From NCBI GenBank assembly GCA_965231815.1, contig OZ246890.1:1798001-1862000 (forward strand): DNA of 64,000 bases, given 5' to 3'. A program made the translations under genes and the position numbers. The notes under the pieces are model-generated. The model saw nothing but the letters and a program-made list of their open reading frames with translations. It was not told where the DNA came from and ran no database searches. Of the stretch, positions 59,358 through 64,000 are shown one piece after another (within the stretch, counting starts at the first letter, position 1; the number at the start of each line of letters is the position of its first letter). Source of the stretch: JAPPFW01 sp965231815 (GTDB taxonomy: Bacteria > Actinomycetota > Acidimicrobiia > Spongiisociales > Spongiisociaceae).

Positions 59358-60242
59358 ATGATTGAAACGCGGGTTGTTCGTAGTTCCGATGCCGCTGGTG
59401 GGTCGGATGGATCGGAGGGTGGTTTGGAAGAGACCGGAGAGGTGTCGGTTGCTCCGGCCCGTCAGGTTCCCAAGAAGGCAGCCGCTAAGAAAGCTGCCGC
59501 TAAGAAAGCTGCCGCTAAGAAGGCACCTGCCAAGAAGGCTGCCGCTAAGAAGGCACCTGCCAAGAAGGCTGCCGCTAAGAAGGCTGCCGCTAAGAGGGCT
59601 CCCGCCAAGAAGGCTGCCCCTAAGAAAGCTGCCGCCAAGAGGGCTCCCGCCAAGAAAGCGCCCGTGAGGAGGGCCCCACCCAAGCGCCGGAATCCGCGGT
59701 CACGCAAAGCTTCCCGGAAGTCGTCTTCAACCAATAGGCGGAAGATTTCATTCAAAGTAGGCGACAAGGTAGTCCATCCTCATCACGGAGCTGCGTTGAT
59801 CACCAGACAAGTTGAACAGGAGGTCGTGGGCGAGAGTCGTTCCTACTTCGAACTCCAAGTTGCAACCGAACAACTCACCGTGTTCGTGCCGGTAACGTCG
59901 ATGGATCAGATTATCCGGCCGGTGATCTCCAAGACCGCCGCTACCAAAGTGATGCGCATCTTCAAGGAAGACCCTCAGTCATCGGGAAACAACTGGAGTC
60001 GATGGTACAAGGTGCTCAACGAGAAGATGACCTCCGGCGACATCTACCAAGTGGCGGAGGTGGTCAGGGATCTGACCTATTCCCAGCACACCAAAGGTAT
60101 TTCCCCGGCCCTCAAACGCATGCTGTCACGGGCACGGGTAACGCTGACCAGTGAACTCGCCTATGCCCTCAGTATCAGCACGGAAGAGGCGGTCGAGCGT
60201 CTTGATCGGGCTCTCCCCGATGCGGAGTCCGTAGGCGTTTAG
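59358..60242 (+). CDS. carD: CarD-family regulator with a lysine/alanine-rich N-terminal tail
   Basis: Residues about 133-294 are a CarD protein: FKVGDKVVHPHHGAALITRQ (RNAP-interaction domain), then a helical DNA-binding domain with NWSRWYKVLNEKMTSGDIYQ and VVRDLTYSQHTKGISPALKR. CarD binds RNA polymerase and stabilises open complexes, mostly at rRNA and housekeeping promoters. Before it lies a tail of about 130 residues: an acidic start, then about 14 units of KKAAA/KKAPA, like histone H1-type tails of HupS or MDP1. Usual CarD is about 160 residues, so this is a tail fusion. ATG at 59358; carD-ispD-ispF-cysS is a common actinobacterial order. Confidence 0.9.
   Translation: MIETRVVRSSDAAGGSDGSEGGLEETGEVSVAPARQVPKKAAAKKAAAKKAAAKKAPAKKAAAKKAPAKKAAAKKAAAKRAPAKKAAPKKAAAKRAPAKKAPVRRAPPKRRNPRSRKASRKSSSTNRRKISFKVGDKVVHPHHGAALITRQVEQEVVGESRSYFELQVATEQLTVFVPVTSMDQIIRPVISKTAATKVMRIFKEDPQSSGNNWSRWYKVLNEKMTSGDIYQVAEVVRDLTYSQHTKGISPALKRMLSRARVTLTSELAYALSISTEEAVERLDRALPDAESVGV
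59472..59660 (+). repeat. Tandem 15-base coding repeat in carD
   Basis: About twelve units close to AAGAAGGCTGCCGCT, encoding KKAAA, KKAPA and KRAPA. Some neighbouring units are identical at the DNA level, suggesting recent slippage or unequal exchange; length may vary between strains. Confidence 0.9.
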
Positions 60243-60271
60243 GGCTTGATCGTTCATGTTTCCGGCTCCCT

Positions 60272-60876
60272 TGTGTCCTGAGTCGGAGATTCATTGACGA
60301 TCGCGATAACCATCCGGGTGCACCGGCAGGTTCGGGGGTCCGAGAACGCGAAAAACGCCGGAACGGTGACCTCCAAACAGGGCCCGCCCCCGCCTCCACC
60401 TCCGAGGTCTCCTGAACGCGATCCGCTGAACCCCGTCGTCGGGGGAGACGGTCGAATTGTCCGCATTTTGATGATCCCTGCCCCGGTTCGTTCGGTACCG
60501 AACAACCCGAACCGGCGGTGTTTAACCCCGATTTTTCATGCGAGGCGTTTGCCCCGGCGATTTGGCAGCCTGAATGGGCTCCTGACCTGGGATTACGGTG
60601 GACTTGACAGGCTCGTCGGGTTGACCGCGACCGTCACCCATGAGCTGTATACGAATGGAGCACGTAAAACGGGCTTGACCTGGCGGTTTATGGGTGGGTG
60701 TGTCTGGAAACATGAAGAATCAGGGTTAAGGCTATCCACCATTATGCAAACAGGGGGGGACACTTCCGGAATCCGACACCCGGAATCCGCGACCCAATCC
60801 GGAACACACCGGCTGGTCGGATCGATCCTTCCCCCGAGACGAGGCTTCCCGCAACACAAGCGAATAGGTACGTGCA
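60272..60876 (+). repeat. Family C repeat, copy C2 (split by B5)
   Basis: Matches C1 (44716-45089) on both sides of an inserted family B copy: TGTCCTGAGTCGGA, ATCGCGATAACCATCCGG, GATGATCCCTGCCCCGGTTC and CGGTACC on the left, GGCTATCCACCATTATGCA and GCAACACAAGCGAATAGG on the right. It occupies the whole 634-base gap between carD and ispD and reaches the ispD start. No other gene is seen in it. Confidence 0.62.
60522..60729 (+). repeat. Family B mobile repeat, copy B5 (nested in C2)
   Basis: 208 bp from TTAA to TTAA, ends TTAACCCCGATTTTTCATG and AAGAATCAGGGTTAAG. The middle is strongly diverged. Joining its flanks gives GTGTTTAAGGCTATCCACC, which matches GTGCTTTACGGTTACCCACC of C1, i.e. an empty-site comparison. 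Confidence 0.75.
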
Positions 60877-61614
60877 GTGTCTGACCGGCGGATCGAGCGC
60901 GTTTGGGGTGTTGTGGTGGCTGCGGGAAGAGGTCGACGCTTCGGAGCGCCCAAACACACCATCCGCTTCAAGGGCAAGGCTTTGTGGGAATGGGCTCGCG
61001 ATGCTCTCCTGCAAAGCGGGGCCGATCAGGTGGTCGTGGTGGGACCGGTGCCCGGCGGGGTAGAGGGTGGTCCGGAACGTCACATTTCGGTTGCCCGCGG
61101 CGTAGATGAAGTCGATCTGGCGGCAACCATCGTGGCCGTGCACGATGCAGCCCGACCATTCGCTCCGGCTCGTATGATCGCCCGCATGTATACCGTGATG
61201 AGGGAAGCACGAGCCGATGGTGTTATACCCGTTGTGACCATTCCCGATGCCTTAAAGCATGTCGACGGGGAGAGCGGTCGGGTAGTGAAGACCCTGAGCA
61301 GAGGCAGGGTCTTCGCGGCCCAGACACCCCAGGTGTTCCGTCCTGATGTTCTCCGGCGAGCGCACGCCCATTACGCCGGGTTGGACTATCCCGACCCGGC
61401 GCCCGATGACGCGGCCATGGTCGAGAGGATCGGAGGCCGGGTGGTTACCGTACCCGGTGACCGGTTAGCCATGAAGATCACCTATCCGGAGGACCTGCTG
61501 CTAGCCCGAACCCTGCTCGCCCGGAGTTCCCGACCCGCCGTTGGAGGAGGACAAGATGGGGAAGCTGAAGTGGATTGTCTTGGCGGAATCCATGTCCGAA
61601 CCCCAGCTCCGTGA
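60877..61614 (+). CDS. ispD: 2-C-methyl-D-erythritol 4-phosphate cytidylyltransferase IspD
   Basis: Adds CMP to MEP in the non-mevalonate isoprenoid pathway. VWGVVVAAGRGRRFGAPKH is the nucleotide-binding start (usually GxGxRxGxxxPK), VAVHDAARPFAPARM the DAARP-like motif, then VKTLSRGRVFAAQTPQVFR, DDAAMVERIGGRVVTVPGD and MKITYPEDLLLA. 245 residues with GTG at 60877. The last about 35 residues past LLLARTLLA are unusual and overlap a separate small frame, so the tail may be incidental. Confidence 0.92.
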   Translation: MSDRRIERVWGVVVAAGRGRRFGAPKHTIRFKGKALWEWARDALLQSGADQVVVVGPVPGGVEGGPERHISVARGVDEVDLAATIVAVHDAARPFAPARMIARMYTVMREARADGVIPVVTIPDALKHVDGESGRVVKTLSRGRVFAAQTPQVFRPDVLRRAHAHYAGLDYPDPAPDDAAMVERIGGRVVTVPGDRLAMKITYPEDLLLARTLLARSSRPAVGGGQDGEAEVDCLGGIHVRTPAP

Positions 61615-61675
61615 GGGAATCCGGATAGAGAGGATGCTCGTGCCATCTAGATCCGCGGTCGATCGGAGGCCGTGA
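61556..61675 (+). CDS. 39-residue protein between ispD and ispF
   Basis: ATG at 61556 with GGAGGAGG at the right distance; begins MGKLKWIVLAESMSEPQLRE and ends before TGA at 61673-61675, which overlaps the ispF ATG by one base (TGATG). It lies in the 3' part of ispD in another frame. The good ribosome site and coupling argue for translation, perhaps mainly to reload ribosomes for ispF. Confidence 0.45.
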   Translation: MGKLKWIVLAESMSEPQLREGIRIERMLVPSRSAVDRRP

Positions 61676-62178
61676 TGGGAGCAGCCGTTCGGATCGGTTC
61701 GGGGTTTGACTCCCACCGGATCGGAGGAGCCCCACCCTTGAAGTTGGCCGGAGTCGTTGTGGACCGGAACCAGGGGCTGGTCGCGACATCCGATGGAGAT
61801 GTGGTTGCCCACGCCGTTGCCGACGCTCTACTAGGAGGGGCTGCTCTCGGTGATGTGGGAATGCTCTTCCCGTCCGGGGACGAGCGATGGCGCGGCGCCG
61901 ACAGCATGGAGCTACTGGCCCGAGTGGTCGATAGTCTCGCCGCCGAGGGAATGGCGATCGGCAACCTCGATGTCACGGTGATTGCCGAACTGGTCCGGGT
62001 AGCTCCCCACCGAGAGTTGATGCGAAGTCGTCTCGCTTCCGTATTGAGAACGGATGTAGACCGGATATCGGTCAAAGCCACCACTACCGACGGAATGGGC
62101 TCCATAGGTCGTGGGGAAGGCATCGCGGCCTCTGCGGTGGCGCTCCTCGTATCGGTCCCGACGGACGGCTCGTCTTAG
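61675..62178 (+). CDS. ispF: 2-C-methyl-D-erythritol 2,4-cyclodiphosphate synthase IspF
   Basis: Zinc enzyme forming the cyclic diphosphate two steps after IspD. RIGSGFDSHRI (D-x-H zinc pair), TSDGDVVAHAVADALLGGAA, LGDVGMLFPSGDE and KATTTDGMGSIGRGEGIAAS are all in place. 167 residues. ATG at 61675, coupled to the small frame before it. Confidence 0.95.
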   Translation: MGAAVRIGSGFDSHRIGGAPPLKLAGVVVDRNQGLVATSDGDVVAHAVADALLGGAALGDVGMLFPSGDERWRGADSMELLARVVDSLAAEGMAIGNLDVTVIAELVRVAPHRELMRSRLASVLRTDVDRISVKATTTDGMGSIGRGEGIAASAVALLVSVPTDGSS

Positions 62179-62308
62179 CAATACCCGCACCGGCGGGTAA
62201 CCTTCTCCCAGTGATCCGATATGCCTGTTCCGAAACGCCCGTCCCACCTGCCGTACCCATGTTTGCAGGCGCCGTTACCATCACGGACAACGGAAGCGTG
62301 GGGGCCCG

Positions 62309-63712
62309 GTGACGACTTTCTATAACACCCTCGGTCGGCGACACCAGAGTTTCGAGCCCTTGGAGAAAGGTCGGGTCACTCTCTACGTGTGCGGGCCAAC
62401 CGTTCAGTCTGCCCCCCATCTGGGGCACGGACGGAGCGCGGTCGCCTTCGACGTAGTCCGGCGTTACCTGGTCTGGAGAGGCTGGAAGGTTCAATACGTT
62501 CGCAACATCACGGACGTGGACGACAAGATCATCGCCAATGCCTCCCGTCTCGGAGTATCCACCGAGTCATTGGCCCGGGACATGGCTGCCCGTTTCCGGG
62601 ACGCCTACCGGCGGCTTAACGTTCTCGATCCGGACGTGGAGCCGGCGGCGACCGACCACATTCCTGAGATGATCGAGATGATTTCCCGGCTGATAAGTCG
62701 AGGTTTCGCTTACAAGGGCGGTAAAGATGTCTACTTCCGGGTCCGGGCTCTCGACGGCTACGGGAAGCTATCGGGTCGGAACGTAGACGAGTTGAGGGCG
62801 GGTACGCGGATCGAACCGGGAGTGGACAAGGAAGATCCTCTTGACTTTGCTCTTTGGAAAGCCGCCAAGCCGGGTGAACCGTTCTGGCCTTCTCCGTGGG
62901 GTCCGGGGAGGCCGGGATGGCACATCGAGTGCTCGGCGATGTCCGCCAAGTATCTAGGCACACCGTTCGATATTCACGCCGGTGGCGCCGACCTGATCTT
63001 CCCTCATCATGAGAACGAGATAGCACAGACGGAGGGGGCATCCGGGCGAGGCTTGGCCCGCTACTGGTTACACAACGGAATGGTCAATCTGGGGGGAGCG
63101 AAGCTTTCCAAATCAACCGGACATGTGATCGACTTGGCCGAAGCCATAGCAACGTACGGAGGTCCGGTAGTTCGCCTGTTCTACCTACGGGCTTCCTACC
63201 GTTCTCCCCTGGAGTTCTCGACCGGGTTTCTCGAGGAGGCGGCGATCGGCCTGGAGCGGATCCGGTCCCTTCTACGGAGAGCGTCGCCGGTCACGGAACC
63301 CGGCGATGAGGCGACCCTGGAGCGCTTCGTGGCGGCTATGGATGATGACTTCAATACGGCTGAGGCGTTGGGAGTGCTCTTCGACGCGGTGCGGGAAGGG
63401 AACGCGGTGCTTGACCGCGGGCGGAAGGCCGATCCGTGGGCGTCCGCGGTGCGGGAAATGTGTGACGTACTGGGAATTGATCTAGCCGAGGAAGGTCTGG
63501 AGGACTTGGAGGTACCTCTTGTCGAGCTCGCCTCCTCCTACGGATTTGCCACTGTGGACTCTTCGATCGCCCTCGATAACCTGCTCGGCTTGAGGGATAG
63601 GGCCAGAAGGGATCGGGACTGGGCACAGGCCGACGCCGTGCGCGATGGCTTGGCGGCGATCGGGATCCTGTTAGAGGATTCAGCCGATGGCACCCGCTGG
63701 TATCGGCGCTAG
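62309..63712 (+). CDS. cysS: Cysteinyl-tRNA synthetase CysS
   Basis: Class I synthetase charging tRNA-Cys. LYVCGPTVQSAPHLGHGRSA contains the zinc Cys and the HIGH motif as HLGH; WHIECSAMSAKYLGTPFDIH with GADLIFPHHENEIAQ supply other zinc ligands; GAKLSKSTGHVIDL is the KMSKS motif as KLSKS. 467 residues, GTG start at 62309. MshC, the mycothiol ligase, is similar but typically shorter (about 410) and differs in these motifs. Its end overlaps rlmB by 26 bases. Confidence 0.93.
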   Translation: MTTFYNTLGRRHQSFEPLEKGRVTLYVCGPTVQSAPHLGHGRSAVAFDVVRRYLVWRGWKVQYVRNITDVDDKIIANASRLGVSTESLARDMAARFRDAYRRLNVLDPDVEPAATDHIPEMIEMISRLISRGFAYKGGKDVYFRVRALDGYGKLSGRNVDELRAGTRIEPGVDKEDPLDFALWKAAKPGEPFWPSPWGPGRPGWHIECSAMSAKYLGTPFDIHAGGADLIFPHHENEIAQTEGASGRGLARYWLHNGMVNLGGAKLSKSTGHVIDLAEAIATYGGPVVRLFYLRASYRSPLEFSTGFLEEAAIGLERIRSLLRRASPVTEPGDEATLERFVAAMDDDFNTAEALGVLFDAVREGNAVLDRGRKADPWASAVREMCDVLGIDLAEEGLEDLEVPLVELASSYGFATVDSSIALDNLLGLRDRARRDRDWAQADAVRDGLAAIGILLEDSADGTRWYRR

Positions 63713-64000
63713 GGTCGAAGGCGTTCACGCGGTCAGGGCGGCGCTGTCCGCCGAGCGGGTGACGCTGCTCTATGTGGAGCGCGGACGCCGCGATGCGGAG
63801 GTCTACGTCGAGGAGGCAAGGCGAACGGGTGCTCAGGCCAAGTTGGTGGACTCGGTCAAGAACCTGGCGGAAACGGACTCTCCTCAAGGCCTGGTAGCGA
63901 AAGCGCGGCCGATCCGGTTCCGGTCCCTTGATCGGATGCTGGCTGTGCAAGCGGGCCGGGTTTTGCCCGCTCTGCTCGTGCTCGACCATCTCCAGGACCC
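63687..64000 (+). CDS. rlmB: 23S rRNA 2'-O-methyltransferase RlmB-like (partial)
   Basis: Begins MAPAGIGARVEGVHAVRAAL, the RlmB N-terminal substrate-binding domain (xGxxxVxxAL), continues ETDSPQGLVAKARPIRFRSL and reaches LPALLVLDHLQDP, the start of SPOUT motif 1, at the window edge. Usual partner of cysS in actinobacteria. Confidence 0.88.
   Translation, partial: MAPAGIGARVEGVHAVRAALSAERVTLLYVERGRRDAEVYVEEARRTGAQAKLVDSVKNLAETDSPQGLVAKARPIRFRSLDRMLAVQAGRVLPALLVLDHLQD

Noticed and set aside
59472..59660. Regular short repeats as a possible CRISPR array
   Set aside because: Units of 15 bases without spacers, in frame and coding in carD; no cas genes.
59462..59767. A hydrophobic minus-strand frame rich in AGAFLAAAF units, looking like a membrane protein
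   Set aside because: It is the reverse complement of the KKAAA coding repeats of carD.
11219..60729. Families A-C as insertion sequences or prophage parts
   Set aside because: No transposase, integrase or phage gene is encoded in them or beside them; sizes of 118-400 bp fit non-autonomous elements only.

Overview
The window comes from a high-GC Gram-positive-type bacterium, most likely an actinobacterium of the Acidimicrobiia kind. The evidence is gene order and content: an ilvB-ilvN-ilvC-leuA-leuB run; an HExxH metalloprotease (DUF2342 type) followed by tilS-hpt-ftsH-folE-folP-folB-folK; panC-coaX-lysS; clpC; disA; and carD-ispD-ispF-cysS-rlmB. A SigR/RsrA-like pair, an MpaB-like oxygenase, a P450, many GTG/TTG starts and one-to-eight-base gene overlaps also fit. 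The lineage is inferred from gene content only; no rRNA gene is present.

Layout. 1-11.2 kb: rRNA methyltransferase, nitroreductase, and branched-chain amino acid synthesis (leuB, leuA, ilvC, ilvN, ilvB, ilvD) with two Leu/Val-rich leader peptides, one followed by a clear terminator. 11.7-16.9 kb: an accessory operon of a RecQ-type helicase fused to a zinc ribbon and a nuclease-like domain, a coiled-coil protein and a metallophosphoesterase. 16.9-24.9 kb: Fe-S carrier, a collapsed pyruvate-dehydrogenase operon remnant, K+ channel, acyltransferase, tRNA-Thr(CGT), ECF sigma/anti-sigma, oxygenase, metalloprotease, tilS, hpt. 25-36 kb: ftsH, folate genes, an AlbA_2 protein, panC, coaX, lysS. 36-44.5 kb: an accessory block between lysS and clpC holding two amidohydrolase paralogues and a glycine-reductase-type (Grd) selenoprotein cluster. 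44.5-46.7 kb: repeats around a polyprenyl diphosphate synthase. 46.7-55.5 kb: clpC and a nucleoside-type ABC importer next to a nucleoside hydrolase. 55.8-64 kb: P450, a zinc-ribbon membrane protein, disA, carD with a lysine/alanine tail, ispD, ispF, cysS, rlmB.

The two most striking things are these. (1) The grdA-like and grdB-like genes are each interrupted by one in-frame UGA exactly where the families carry selenocysteine, and the grdB-like UGA is followed at SECIS distance by a perfect hairpin. They sit with grdE-like and grdC-like genes and a beta-keto acid cleavage enzyme, while grdD and the thioredoxin genes are absent, so an unusual Grd-type pathway is likely. (2) The window is seeded with non-coding mobile repeats. 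Family A has four copies of 117-118 bp with CTAG at the ends. Family B has five copies of about 210 bp with YTAR ends. Family C has two longer copies, one split by a family B element. One family A copy lies in frame inside panC, adding 38 residues to a presumably essential enzyme, and another lies in frame inside the leuA leader peptide. No transposase is present, so these look like non-autonomous elements.

Decay is visible too: an E1-alpha/E2 fusion remnant, a frameshifted third amidohydrolase and a PaREP1-like gene with an amber codon. All identifications come from reading motifs and remembered family features; no database search was run.
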